A model generated the notes under the pieces. The model worked only from the letters and a program-made list of their open reading frames with translations, had not been told where the DNA came from and made no database searches. Of a DNA stretch of 64,000 nt, positions 8,038 through 16,789 are shown in pieces. The stretch is taken from the NCBI GenBank assembly GCA_900757185.1, contig CAAEMX010000048.1, positions 8,907 through 72,906 of the forward strand, written 5' to 3'. A program made the translations under genes and the position numbers. How positions within the stretch are numbered: the stretch's first letter is position 1; every line of letters starts with the position of its first letter. This stretch comes from an uncultured Collinsella sp. Its GTDB lineage: Bacteria > Actinomycetota > Coriobacteriia > Coriobacteriales > Coriobacteriaceae.

Positions 8038-8104
8038 AGTTGCGGTGAAATAGGGACTGTTGAGACCAATAAACCGGGCAAACAGTCTCTATTCCACCGC
8101 AACT
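8038..8104. repeat. 24-bp imperfect inverted repeat (GGGACTG core)
   Basis: Arms 8038-8061 and 8081-8104 pair over 24 bp with two mismatches (core TGCGGTG...AATAG). The element lies between the MFS gene and the downstream amylase gene on the minus strand and has no T tract. Its GGGACTG segment resembles the GGGACAG-type repeats found elsewhere in this window. Confidence 0.75.
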
Positions 8105-8119
8105 GATGAGGGGACGTGA

Positions 8120-9316
8120 TTAGGCGACAGGCTTTGCGCGGTGTATGGCCGGGAATAGCACCGTGATAGCGAGAATGACACCCACGACGGCAATCGCCCC
8201 GCCCGCGCAACCGATCCAGGCGATGCCGGGACCCGACACCACGGCGCCGCCGACCGCGGTGCCCGTGCCGATACCGAGGTTAAACAGGCCCGAGAAGATC
8301 GACATGGCGACGGCCGACGAATCCGCCGGCGTGTACTTGATGAGCTCGGCCTGGAACGCAACGTTAAAGGCCGTGGAGCAGCAGCCCCATAGCGCGCAAA
8401 CAGCGAGAACGGCGACGAGCGACGGTGCAACCGGACCCATGAGCAGCAGGGCCACAGGCACGCCGGAGAGTGTGATAGCCAAGAACGGAAAGCGATGCCC
8501 ATCGAACAGGCGGCCAAACAGCCAGCTTCCGAGCAGACCAGAGCAGCCGAACGCCGTCAGCGTCATGGTGATGGCGCCCGCGTCGACGTGCGCGACCTGT
8601 GCCAGGAACGGCTCGATATAGCTGTAACCCGTATAATAGCCGGTCGCCATAAAGACCGTGACCGCATAAAGCGCGATGAGGAACGGGTTCTTGAGCAGCT
8701 CGGGAAGCTGTTTGAGCGTAAAGCGCTCGCCCGCCGGCATGGCCGGGAACACCGCGGCCTGGTAGACAACCGCGACAGCCGAGAGGGCCCCGACCACGGC
8801 GAATGTCATGCGCCAGCCCACGGCCAGTCCGATGGCGCGGCCGATCGGCAGGCCAAAGATCTGCGCGATGGACGAGCCCGTGGCGATCATGCTAATGGCG
8901 AGCGCCCCGTGGCGACTGTCGACCAGGCGCGAGGCCATGATCGCGGCGACCGACCAGAACACGGCATGCGCGCAGGCGACCACCAGACGCGCGCAAACCA
9001 AAATAGGATAGGTAGGCGCCACGGCGGACAGGAACTGACCCAGCGAGAACACGGCAAGCACGCCGAGCAGCATACGCTTGAACTCGAAGCGCGAGGCAAA
9101 CACCATAAGCGGCAACGACAGCAGCATGACGCCCCAGGCGTAGACCGAGATCATGATGCCGGCCTGGGCCTCGGTGAGCGAGAACGACGCGGCAATATCA
9201 GTCAGAAGGCCAATGGGCATGAACTCCGACGTGTTGAATACGAACGCGCAACAGGCGAGCCCGATAAGCGGGAGCCACTGCTTGAGTGAGATGCCATCTT
9301 GTCTTGCCTGAGCCAT
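8120..9316 (-). CDS. Major facilitator superfamily exporter, sugar-efflux (SotB/AraJ-like) type
   Basis: A 398-residue membrane protein with about 12 hydrophobic segments. The first segment carries FNTSEFMPIGLL, the conserved start of the AraJ/SotB drug and sugar efflux family. A cytoplasmic loop with SRFEFKRML follows segment 2. GGAGAGG is 9 nt upstream of ATG 9316; the longer frame to 9376 is rejected since it runs through the promoter. It likely exports sugars or small drugs by proton antiport. Substrate is not predictable. Confidence 0.85.
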   Translation of the reverse strand: MAQARQDGISLKQWLPLIGLACCAFVFNTSEFMPIGLLTDIAASFSLTEAQAGIMISVYAWGVMLLSLPLMVFASRFEFKRMLLGVLAVFSLGQFLSAVAPTYPILVCARLVVACAHAVFWSVAAIMASRLVDSRHGALAISMIATGSSIAQIFGLPIGRAIGLAVGWRMTFAVVGALSAVAVVYQAAVFPAMPAGERFTLKQLPELLKNPFLIALYAVTVFMATGYYTGYSYIEPFLAQVAHVDAGAITMTLTAFGCSGLLGSWLFGRLFDGHRFPFLAITLSGVPVALLLMGPVAPSLVAVLAVCALWGCCSTAFNVAFQAELIKYTPADSSAVAMSIFSGLFNLGIGTGTAVGGAVVSGPGIAWIGCAGGAIAVVGVILAITVLFPAIHRAKPVA

Positions 9317-9353
9317 ATAGGAAAACCTCTCCGATTGTCTTGGGCGGTGGGCG

Positions 9354-9383
9354 ATTATATAGCAACGGCCCCGCATCCGTCAG
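9354..9383 (-). promoter_or_regulatory. Candidate promoter of the MFS gene
   Basis: TATAAT (9354-9359) with a CTGACG -35-like box about 18 nt upstream (9378-9383) on the minus strand. The -35 lies in the loop of the feoB terminator hairpin, so end of one unit and start of the next are packed together. Confidence 0.5.
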
Positions 9384-9399
9384 TACAGATGCGGGGCCG
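9366..9399 (-). terminator. Hairpin after feoB
   Basis: Perfect 12-bp stem CGGCCCCGCATC / GATGCGGGGCCG (9366-9377, 9388-9399) about 40 nt beyond the feoB stop, followed on the minus strand by TTGCTATAT, a weak T tract. Confidence 0.6.
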
Positions 9400-9440
9400 C
9401 AATCAACTCAATACACAGGGGCTGCGCCGTCAATAAATAG

Positions 9441-11801
9441 CTAAGCCAACCCCAACAATATGCCCGCCGAATGCACGACAAACGCCACGATCCAGGCAAC
9501 CGTCACCTGAAACGCGAACACGGCAACGGCATAGCGTCCGCCCAGCTCGCTCTTAACGGCGCCGATGGCTGCCACACAGGGCGGGTACAGCAGCGTAAAG
9601 ACCAAAAACACGTAAGCGGTAAACGGCGAGAACATGGTCGACAGTGCCGCGGGCGAGGTTGCGCCCAAAAGCACCGTGAGGGTCGAGATGACACTCTCCT
9701 TGGCGATAAGTCCGGTGACGAGCGCCGTGGATGCACGCCAATCGCCAAACCCAAGCGGCGCCAGCGCCGGCGCGATGATGCTGCCGAGACCCGCAAGCAG
9801 GCTTTGCGACTGATCGGCGACCACATTAAAGCGAATGTCGAACGTCTGAAGGAACCAGATGACCACGGTAGCGGCAAAGATAATGGTAAAGGCCTTGGTA
9901 ATAAAGTCCTTGGCCTTATCCCATGCCAGCATCACCGTCGTCTTAACGCTCGGCAGACGGTAGTTGGGAAGCTCCATGATAAACGGCACCGGGTCGCCCT
10001 TAAATGCCGTGCGATTGAGCACCAAAGCCGCGATGCAACCGACCGCAATGCCAATCAGATAGAGCGAGACCATGGCGGGAACCGTCGCCTTCGGGAAAAA
10101 CGCCCCGCACAGCAGACCGTAGACCGGCAACTTGGCCGAGCAGCTCATGAACGGCGTGAGCATGACCGTCATCTTGCGGTCGTGCTCGGATGGGAGCGTA
10201 CGGGTCGACATGATAGCCGGCACGGTGCAGCCAAAACCGACGAGCATGGGGACGAAGCTGCGGCCCGAAAGGCCAAAGCGACGCAGTACCTTATCCATGA
10301 CAAAGGCCACGCGTGCCATGTATCCGGAGTCTTCCAGAATGGAAAGGAACAAAAAGAGCACGACGATAATCGGCAGGAAGGTCAGCACGCTGCCCACGCC
10401 CGTAAGCACGCCGTCGACAGCCAGCGAGCGCACTACGTCGTTGGTGCCGAACGCCTTGAGGCCCGCATCGGCCGAGGCGATGATGGCAGCGATGCCGTCC
10501 TCCATGAGTCCCTGCAACGCCGCGCCGATCACGCCAAACGTCAGCCAAAAGACGAGGCCCATGATCACCAGGAACGCCGGAATGGCCGTGTAGCGACCCG
10601 TCAGGATGCGGTCGATCTTGACGGAGCGCACGTGCTCGCGGCTCTCATGCGGCTTGACGACGCAGCGCCCGCACACGTCGCCGATAAAGCTAAAGCGCAT
10701 ATCGGCCAGCGCGGACAGGCGGTCGGTGCCGGCTTCGCCCTCCATCTGGGTAATGATGTGCTCGATAGCGTCGAGCTCATTGCGATCCAAGTGAAGCGCA
10801 TCGGTCACCAGCTCGTCGCCTTCAACCAGCTTGGTCGCCGCAAAACGCACCGGAATGTGCGCCGTCACGGCATGGTCCTCGATCAGGTTGGCAATACCGT
10901 GGATGCAGCGATGCAGCGCACCGCCGTCCGAGCCATCGGGCGCACAGAAGTCCAGGCGACCGGGGCGCTCGCGGAACCGTGCCACGTGCAAGGCATGATC
11001 CACCAGCTCGCCGATACCCTCGTTGCGGGCAGCGCTAATGGGGACAACAGGCACGCCCAACAGGCTCTCGAGCAGGTTGACGTCCACGGCGCCGCCGTTG
11101 GCCGTCACCTCGTCCATCATGTTGAGCGCGATGACCATGGGGCGGTCGAGCTCCATGAGCTGCAGCGTCAGGTACAGGTTGCGTTCGATATTAGTAGCGT
11201 CGATGATGTCGATGATGGCGTCGGGGTTTTCGTCCAGGATAAATTGGCGACTGACGATCTCTTCGCCCGTGTACGGAGACAGCGAATAGATGCCGGGCAG
11301 GTCGGTAACGCTTGCCTCGGGATGGTTACGGATGGTGCCGTCCTTGCGGTCGACCGTCACGCCGGGAAAGTTACCGACGTGCTGGTTGGAGCCCGTAAGC
11401 TGGTTGAACAGCGTGGTCTTACCGCAGTTTTGGTTGCCGGCGAGGGCGAAATGCAGCGGCGCACCCTCGGGCACGGCCGTTTTTGCCGCACGGGGCGAAT
11501 ACGTCCCCTCGCCAAGTGCCGGGTGCTCCGTCGTGCCGATTGCGGCGTTAGTGCGCGGACCCGTGTCTGTGTCGTGAACACCCACGAGCTCGATGCGAGC
11601 AGCATCGTCCTTGCGCAGCGTCAACTCGTAGCCACGCAGGCGAATCTCGAGCGGGTCGCCCATAGGAGCGTACTTCATCATGGTGACTTCGGTGCCCGGC
11701 GTTAGGCCCATGTCCAAAATATGCTGTCGGAGTGCCTGATCGTCCGATGCCACCGATGCGACAACGGCGTCCTTTCCAATCTCGAGTGTATCGAGCTTCA
11801 C
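9441..11801 (-). CDS. feoB: Ferrous iron transporter, FeoA-FeoB fusion
   Basis: A 786-residue inner-membrane Fe(II) importer. Residues 1-77 form an SH3-like FeoA domain (MKLDTLEIGKDAVVASV, ILDMGLTPGTEV) joined by a linker to FeoB. The G domain has GNQNCGKTT (122-130), DLPG (167-170) and NMMD (227-230), as in the small G-protein module of FeoB. The second half has the Gate segments typical of FeoB, including FVPMLVGFGCTVPA and the two homologous cores. Translation starts at a GTG with AAAGGA 7 nt upstream; the overlapping ATG of that site is out of frame. It is monocistronic, with FeoA supplied in cis. Confidence 0.95.
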   Translation of the reverse strand: MKLDTLEIGKDAVVASVASDDQALRQHILDMGLTPGTEVTMMKYAPMGDPLEIRLRGYELTLRKDDAARIELVGVHDTDTGPRTNAAIGTTEHPALGEGTYSPRAAKTAVPEGAPLHFALAGNQNCGKTTLFNQLTGSNQHVGNFPGVTVDRKDGTIRNHPEASVTDLPGIYSLSPYTGEEIVSRQFILDENPDAIIDIIDATNIERNLYLTLQLMELDRPMVIALNMMDEVTANGGAVDVNLLESLLGVPVVPISAARNEGIGELVDHALHVARFRERPGRLDFCAPDGSDGGALHRCIHGIANLIEDHAVTAHIPVRFAATKLVEGDELVTDALHLDRNELDAIEHIITQMEGEAGTDRLSALADMRFSFIGDVCGRCVVKPHESREHVRSVKIDRILTGRYTAIPAFLVIMGLVFWLTFGVIGAALQGLMEDGIAAIIASADAGLKAFGTNDVVRSLAVDGVLTGVGSVLTFLPIIVVLFLFLSILEDSGYMARVAFVMDKVLRRFGLSGRSFVPMLVGFGCTVPAIMSTRTLPSEHDRKMTVMLTPFMSCSAKLPVYGLLCGAFFPKATVPAMVSLYLIGIAVGCIAALVLNRTAFKGDPVPFIMELPNYRLPSVKTTVMLAWDKAKDFITKAFTIIFAATVVIWFLQTFDIRFNVVADQSQSLLAGLGSIIAPALAPLGFGDWRASTALVTGLIAKESVISTLTVLLGATSPAALSTMFSPFTAYVFLVFTLLYPPCVAAIGAVKSELGGRYAVAVFAFQVTVAWIVAFVVHSAGILLGLA

Positions 11802-11824
11802 GCGCTCATCCTTTCGTTAGACGC

Positions 11825-11849
11825 GGTTAACCGTTTACCGGGGCTAACC
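11825..11849 (-). promoter_or_regulatory. Paired GGTTA/TAACC motifs upstream of feoB
   Basis: A perfect GGTTAACC palindrome at 11825-11832 and a GGCTAACC at 11842-11849 lie 24-48 nt upstream of feoB, downstream of a TATAAT box near 11885. They resemble half sites of DtxR/IdeR-type iron regulators (TTAGGTTAG-like). The assignment is an inference; no regulator gene is nearby. Confidence 0.35.
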
Positions 11850-11922
11850 AACTCGTAACGACAAATGATAGCGCTCTGAACTATTATATAAAGTCAAATA
11901 CCGATGTTTACCTGCGCAAACT

Positions 11923-12243
11923 TTATGCGGTGCGCCCCGAAAGCTCTTTGCGCATACCGCTCAGCGAGATCGAAATGGAACCCGACCGCGCGGTAGCAGT
12001 GAGTCGATCACCCTCAACCGACCCCGTGCATGTAAAGGGCGCCTTGCCCATCAAGACGTGGGAGATAGTACCCGAGAGCTCAAAGAAATCGCCCTCAGCG
12101 CGGGCACTCGAGAGAGCGATATTGAGACCCCTGACGTTTAGTACTGCCCTGAGCGCGCCGTTCACCCCATGTGAAAACGTCACCTCGCCGCGTTTACTCC
12201 CCACCGGCGTCTGGGCCGAAACCACATACGTACCCTCAAGCAT
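11923..12243 (-). CDS. Hypothetical small protein, 106 residues
   Basis: Begins MLEGTYVVSAQTPVGSKRGEV behind an AGGAGG site 4 nt upstream. I do not recognise the family. It has no signal peptide or membrane segment, and its alternating hydrophobic and polar residues with many Gly/Ser/Thr suggest an all-beta, barrel-like fold. It lies between the esterase and feoB with about 120 nt to feoB, on the same strand as both. The regular codon use and clear ribosome-binding site support a real gene. Confidence 0.7.
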   Translation of the reverse strand: MLEGTYVVSAQTPVGSKRGEVTFSHGVNGALRAVLNVRGLNIALSSARAEGDFFELSGTISHVLMGKAPFTCTGSVEGDRLTATARSGSISISLSGMRKELSGRTA

Positions 12244-12290
12244 GGCTCCTCCTCTAAGCAGACTTTTTGAAACGGGTAAGTAGTCTACTT

Positions 12291-13190
12291 TTACATATGG
12301 CGCTCCAGGAAGCGGAAGGCTAGGCGGATCCAGGGACGGACCGCCACCTGCTTGTCCTCGTTGTCGACCGCGGTGTTGGCGTTGCCGAGCGAAAGGCCGT
12401 GACCGCCCTGGTCAAAGACGTGCATCTCGCATGCAACACCCTCCTCGGCCATGCGCTGCGCAAACGGGTAGACCTGCGCGACCGGCGCCGTCTTGTCGTC
12501 CGAAACGCCCCACACAAAGGTCGGGGGCATCTGGCGCGAAACGTGCGTGGTAGGGCAAATGTCGGTCAAGTGCTCATCGGTCGCCTCGCCGCCCGTCACC
12601 ATCGACAGATAGTCGTTAAGCAAATCGCGCCCCGTCTTGCCACCCGTCTTGGGCACGCGCAGGTCGATGCGCGGGTCGCGCGTCTGCATATCGCGCACAT
12701 AGGCAAGGTCGAGCAACGGATAGCCCAGCACCACGGCGTCGGGACGAATATCCTCCGGACGAGCCCCTGCCAGGCCCGCGAAGGGACCAGTTTTCCACTG
12801 CGTTGCCAGCGAAGCGCAAATCATGCCGCCCGCCGAGAAGCCCACGATGCACACGCGCTTGGGATCGACATGCCACTCGTCGGCGTTGGCGCGCACGGTA
12901 GCGACCATCTTGGCAAGGTCTGCCTGCGGGTGCGGAAAACTCACGTCACCCGTGCCACTCGTCACATAGTTGAGCACAAAGGCCTGGTAGCCGCGGTCCA
13001 AAAACGCAAACGCCACCGGATCCTGCTCGTGCGGAGCGATATGCGTAAACCCGCCTCCGCCGCAGATGATCACCGCGGGGCGGCGGCCATTGGGCTTGTC
13101 GGGCAGCGGCTCGGCACCCAGATACGTAAACGTCGCCGGATAATCCTCGGTCGGCTCCTCGCCCCACAGCGCATGGTTCTCAATAATCAT
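12291..13190 (-). CDS. Alpha/beta-hydrolase, acetyl-esterase type
   Basis: A 299-residue cytoplasmic esterase. The oxyanion-hole string ICGGGGF (42-48) replaces the HGGG of hormone-sensitive-lipase-like enzymes, the nucleophile elbow is GFSAGG (S119), the acid is in WGVSDDK (about 231) and the base is the His in QGGHGLS (264). This arrangement is typical of BD-FAE/acetyl-xylan esterase-like proteins that act on small acylated sugars. GGAGGGAG upstream of ATG 13190 sets the start; the frame stays open far upstream but overlaps the crr gene on the other strand, so that extension is rejected. Confidence 0.85.
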   Translation of the reverse strand: MIIENHALWGEEPTEDYPATFTYLGAEPLPDKPNGRRPAVIICGGGGFTHIAPHEQDPVAFAFLDRGYQAFVLNYVTSGTGDVSFPHPQADLAKMVATVRANADEWHVDPKRVCIVGFSAGGMICASLATQWKTGPFAGLAGARPEDIRPDAVVLGYPLLDLAYVRDMQTRDPRIDLRVPKTGGKTGRDLLNDYLSMVTGGEATDEHLTDICPTTHVSRQMPPTFVWGVSDDKTAPVAQVYPFAQRMAEEGVACEMHVFDQGGHGLSLGNANTAVDNEDKQVAVRPWIRLAFRFLERHM

Positions 13191-13376
13191 AGGTGCTCCC
13201 TCCGTGCGATTCGTGCGCACTCGTTTTTCGCACCTTAGCGTACCCCACTTGAGCCCGCGGCGCAGAAACACCCCCGCAATAAGTTGGCCTTCAACTGATA
13301 TATCACAAAATCGCTGTTCAGAGGTATCGTTGGACAGCGTAAAATAGGAGCGCTGACCGTGCTGGGAAACACGTAC

Positions 13377-13386
13377 GAAACGTTTC
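13377..13386 (+). promoter_or_regulatory. LacI/CcpA-like operator upstream of crr
   Basis: GAAACGTTTC, a perfect 10-bp palindrome of the type bound by LacI-family regulators, lies 50 nt before the crr start and is nested in a wider GGAAAC...GTTTCC pair (13365-13387). A TTCAGA/TAAAAT pair near 13314-13345 may be the promoter just upstream. Inference. Confidence 0.4.
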
Positions 13387-13436
13387 CGGCAAACCACACG
13401 CGTGCAACATGCGCGCCTGATACGTTGGAGGCATCT

Positions 13437-14000
13437 ATGGGTCTGCTCGATTCGCTCAAGTCCACGTTCACTTCGTCGGGCGAGGCGTCCGTTCCGCCCG
13501 CAGCAAGCTTCGCCACCCGCGAAGGCGTCATCTACGCTCCTGTCAACGGCGTGCTCGTCAATCTGAGTGAGGTTCCCGACGAGACCATCGCCTCGGGCAT
13601 GCTCGGCCAGGGCTACGGCATCGAGCCCATTACCGGCACCATTTACGCCCCCGCTAACGGCCGTATCGGCGCCACCACCGTCACCAACCACTCCATCGGC
13701 ATGATCACCGAGGACGGTCTTCGCGTGTTCATCCATGTTGGCCTGGGCACCGTGGAAATGAACGGCAAGGGTTTTGCCCGCTTTGTCGAGATGGGCGACA
13801 CGGTCAAGGCCGGCCAGCCGCTCATCAGCTTCGACCGCGACGCTATCAAGGCCGCCGGTCACGAGGACATCGTGACCGTCATCATCTCTGAGCTCGACCG
13901 CCTCAAGAGCATCGACCACGTCGGCGAGTCTGGCACGCTTATCGGCGGCAATCCGCTCGTCAAGCTTGGCGATCCGCTGCTGGTTGCCAAGACCAAGTAG
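13437..14000 (+). CDS. crr: PTS glucose-type EIIA component
   Basis: A 187-residue soluble phosphocarrier that accepts phosphate from HPr and passes it to a sugar EIIB; in related bacteria it also signals carbon status. The EIIA-Glc fold is clear: VIYAPVNG, the first histidine in NHSIGM (H85) and the phosphorylated histidine in [14 protein letters not shown] (H100). A 26-codon upstream extension is rejected because TTGGAGG sits 5-6 nt before ATG 13437. It stands alone, without EIIBC or ptsHI nearby, and ends at a strong terminator. Confidence 0.9.
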   Translation: MGLLDSLKSTFTSSGEASVPPAASFATREGVIYAPVNGVLVNLSEVPDETIASGMLGQGYGIEPITGTIYAPANGRIGATTVTNHSIGMITEDGLRVFIHVGLGTVEMNGKGFARFVEMGDTVKAGQPLISFDRDAIKAAGHEDIVTVIISELDRLKSIDHVGESGTLIGGNPLVKLGDPLLVAKTK

Positions 14001-14037
14001 CCAGGCCCCGCGCCACACAGCCAAAAGGCACCTCGTC

Positions 14038-14075
14038 AAGCGCCCGCGACCATTTGGCCGCGGGCGCTTTTCGTT
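14038..14075 (+). terminator. Rho-independent terminator of crr
   Basis: Stem AAGCGCCCGCG / CGCGGGCGCTT followed by TTCGTTT. Confidence 0.9.
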
Positions 14076-14181
14076 TGAAAAACCATCCCGCCAATGCCTT
14101 ATCTGTATAGCCCAAATGAGCCGAGCTGCTAGAATATCGAACTGTATGGATAACTATCATTCAACCGTTATGGGAGGATAC

Positions 14182-15585
14182 GTGAACCGCACCAAAATCG
14201 CGCAGCTCTATGCCGATGCCGAGTCGCTCGGCGGCCAGACCGTCACCGTCGCCGGCTGGGTCAAGTCCGTCCGCGACATGAAGAACTTTGGCTTTGTCAC
14301 GCTCAACGACGGCAGCTGCTTCCGCGACCTGCAAGTCGTCATGAACCGCGAGGCACTCGACAACTACGACGAGATCGCCCATCAAAACGTCTCGGCCGCA
14401 CTCATTTGCACCGGCACCGTCAAGCTGACCCCCGATGCGCCCCAACCTTTCGAGCTTTCTGCCACCTCCATCGAGGTCGAGGGCGTCAGCGCCCCGGATT
14501 ACCCGCTGCAGAAGAAGCGCGCAACCGTCGAGTTCCTGCGCACCCAGCAGCACCTGCGCCCGCGCACTAACCTGTTCCGCGCCGTGTTCCGCATCCGCTC
14601 TGTCGCGGCTGCCGCCATCCACCGCTTCTTCCAGGAGCAAGGCTTTGTCTACGTCAACACCCCCATCATCACCACGAGTGACTGCGAGGGTGCCGGCGAG
14701 ATGTTCCGCGTGACCACGCTCGACCCCAAAAATCCGCCCCTCACCGAGTCCGGCGAGGTCGACTGGAGCCAGGACTTCTTTGGCAAGCATGCAAGCCTCA
14801 CCGTGTCTGGCCAGCTCAATGCCGAGAACTTTGCTATGGCCTTTGGCGATGTGTACACCTTTGGCCCCACCTTCCGCGCCGAAAACTCCAACACCACGCG
14901 CCACGCTGCCGAGTTCTGGATGATCGAGCCCGAGATGGCCTTTGCCGATCTGAACGATTACATGGATAACGCCGAGGCCATGCTCAAGTACGTCCTTAAG
15001 GACGTTATGGCCACCTGCCCCGACGAGCTCAACATGCTCAACAAGTTTGTGGACAAGGGCCTGATCGAGCGCCTGGACCACGTGGCAAACTCCGACTTTG
15101 CCCGCGTTACCTACACCGAGGCCGTCGAGATCCTGGAGCAGGCCGTCGCCGCCGGTCACAAGTTTGACTATCCCGTGAGCTGGGGCATCGACCTGCAAAC
15201 CGAGCACGAGCGTTTCCTGACCGAGGAACACTTTAAGCGACCGACTTTTGTGACCGACTACCCGGCCGAGATCAAGGCGTTCTACATGCGCATGAACGAG
15301 GACGGCAAGACCGTCGCCGCCGCCGACTGCCTGGTTCCCGGTATCGGCGAGATTATCGGCGGCTCCCAGCGCGAGGAACGCCTGGATCTGCTCGAGGCCC
15401 GCATCAAGGACCTGGGTATGAATCCCGAGCAGTACAAATACTACCTTGACCTGCGCCGCTACGGTTCCTGCAAGCACGCCGGCTACGGTCTGGGCTTCGA
15501 GCGCTTGGTCATGTATCTGACCGGCGTGGGCAACATCCGCGACGTCCTGCCGCACCCGCGCACCGTGGGCAACGCCGACTTCTAA
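14182..15585 (+). CDS. asnS: Asparaginyl-tRNA synthetase
   Basis: A 467-residue class IIb synthetase, the same length as the E. coli enzyme. It has an N-terminal OB-fold anticodon-binding domain ([17 protein letters not shown]), class II motif 2 around [17 protein letters not shown], and motif 3 in [26 protein letters not shown] at the end separates AsnRS from AspRS. GGGAGG lies 4-5 nt before a GTG at 14182, which is preferred over an ATG 12 codons upstream. Having asnS as well as asnB gives the cell direct Asn-tRNA charging. Confidence 0.95.
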   Translation: MNRTKIAQLYADAESLGGQTVTVAGWVKSVRDMKNFGFVTLNDGSCFRDLQVVMNREALDNYDEIAHQNVSAALICTGTVKLTPDAPQPFELSATSIEVEGVSAPDYPLQKKRATVEFLRTQQHLRPRTNLFRAVFRIRSVAAAAIHRFFQEQGFVYVNTPIITTSDCEGAGEMFRVTTLDPKNPPLTESGEVDWSQDFFGKHASLTVSGQLNAENFAMAFGDVYTFGPTFRAENSNTTRHAAEFWMIEPEMAFADLNDYMDNAEAMLKYVLKDVMATCPDELNMLNKFVDKGLIERLDHVANSDFARVTYTEAVEILEQAVAAGHKFDYPVSWGIDLQTEHERFLTEEHFKRPTFVTDYPAEIKAFYMRMNEDGKTVAAADCLVPGIGEIIGGSQREERLDLLEARIKDLGMNPEQYKYYLDLRRYGSCKHAGYGLGFERLVMYLTGVGNIRDVLPHPRTVGNADF

Positions 15586-15631
15586 TCGTCGGACGCTAGC
15601 TCGCGTCGCCACACGCCAACGCTCATCGCAC

Positions 15632-15668
15632 AAGCGCCTCTCGACATCGGTCGAGAGGCGCTTTTTTC
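15632..15668 (+). terminator. Rho-independent terminator of asnS
   Basis: Stem AAGCGCCTCTCGAC / GTCGAGAGGCGCTT followed by a T6 run. Confidence 0.93.
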
Positions 15669-15843
15669 AACAGCATCCGTCAAGCTTTTGGCAAGTTTTT
15701 GGTTAGTTGAGCAGGGCTGTTGAAAACTCGACCCGCCGCTTGCCGACAACTACCGACCGCCCAGAGCGCCCTGCGCCCCTAGGCAAGCCCCGCGTCCTAG
15801 GCTTCGCACCGTCGCCACCCAAAATGGAAAGGACGTGGGCGTT

Positions 15844-16629
15844 ATGACCGAAGCCGTTGTTGAAAACTATGAGACCACGACCAGAGGCGCCGCCTCGATG
15901 GCGGCCTATCGCGCCGTGCGCATCCTGCAGCTCTTGAGCGAAAACACCGGCGAAGACAAGGCATTGCTTTCCGATGAGTTAATCGAGCACCTCGCCCATC
16001 CCGATGACCCCACCCGCATGCCCATCTCGGCGGCGCGGCGCAGCATCTACACCTCGATATCCGCGCTTCGTCACGCCGGATACGAAATCGACTACAAACG
16101 CGGCGTGGGCTACAAACTTCTTACCCGTCCGCTCACCGACGAAGAGATCATCCGGCTCCACGGCATGGTCATGCGCAACCGCTCCACGCCCATCGCCATT
16201 CGAAAGAGCATGGCGCAGCACCTGGTCGCCATGGCGAGTGCCGACGTTCGCGGCTACCTCGATGCACCCGAGCCTGCTCCAAGCGCAGGCGACAAATCCA
16301 CCAAGGCCACACGCACGCCCGTCAAGCGCATAGATGCCTGCGAGCTCATCGAGCAGGCCATCGACCACGGAACCACGGTGAGTTTTGATATTTCGAGTGT
16401 CACGGCACGCGGAGAGGTCGAAGTGGCACGGATGACACTCCGGCCCTTTGCCATCAAGCAACGAGACGGCATCTCGTATTTGCTGGGAACGGTCTATGAC
16501 GCGCGAGGCGCCGATGACACGTTGCGTACCGTAGAGATCGGCCGAATGAGAAACGTCACCACACGTCTCCTCGACGGCAAGAAGCTCTTCGCCGCCCTGG
16601 ACGAGGACGATGCCTCCTCCGCCGCATAA
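15844..16629 (+). CDS. HTH/WYL-type transcriptional regulator
   Basis: A 261-residue protein. Residues about 15-100 form a winged-helix DNA-binding region (RAVRILQLLSE ... RRSIYTSISALRHAGYEIDY) like those of WYL-domain regulators. The C-terminal half has PFAIKQRDGISYLLGTVYD, a WYL-like ligand-sensing domain in which the Trp is replaced but YL is kept. AAAGGA is 10 nt from ATG 15844 and only 1 nt from the in-frame GTG at 15835, so the ATG is preferred. It precedes the ABC importer genes on the same strand, but a promoter separates them. Ligand unknown. Confidence 0.75.
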   Translation: MTEAVVENYETTTRGAASMAAYRAVRILQLLSENTGEDKALLSDELIEHLAHPDDPTRMPISAARRSIYTSISALRHAGYEIDYKRGVGYKLLTRPLTDEEIIRLHGMVMRNRSTPIAIRKSMAQHLVAMASADVRGYLDAPEPAPSAGDKSTKATRTPVKRIDACELIEQAIDHGTTVSFDISSVTARGEVEVARMTLRPFAIKQRDGISYLLGTVYDARGADDTLRTVEIGRMRNVTTRLLDGKKLFAALDEDDASSAA

Positions 16630-16698
16630 GACCCTCCGCCGCCCATTCGACTACCCGTACCGCCCATCCGATTCTGTATTAAAAAACCCGCCAGGCTG

Positions 16699-16726
16699 TT
16701 GTAAAAATGGACATCAGCGCTACTAT
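16699..16726 (+). promoter_or_regulatory. Candidate promoter of the ABC importer operon
   Basis: TTGTAA (16699-16704) and TACTAT (16721-16726) with a 16-nt spacer, followed at 16736-16754 by TGCACT...AGTGCA, a small inverted repeat that could be an operator or leader hairpin. Confidence 0.5.
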
Positions 16727-16789
16727 AGTTCCACTTGCACTTTGTCCCAGTGCAGTGTTTCCAGCCATTTTTATACTGGGGGTAATGAT

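Noticed and set aside
13191..14039. N-terminal extension of the esterase
   Set aside because: The open frame runs through the promoter and the whole crr gene on the opposite strand; the ATG at 13190 has a strong ribosome-binding site.
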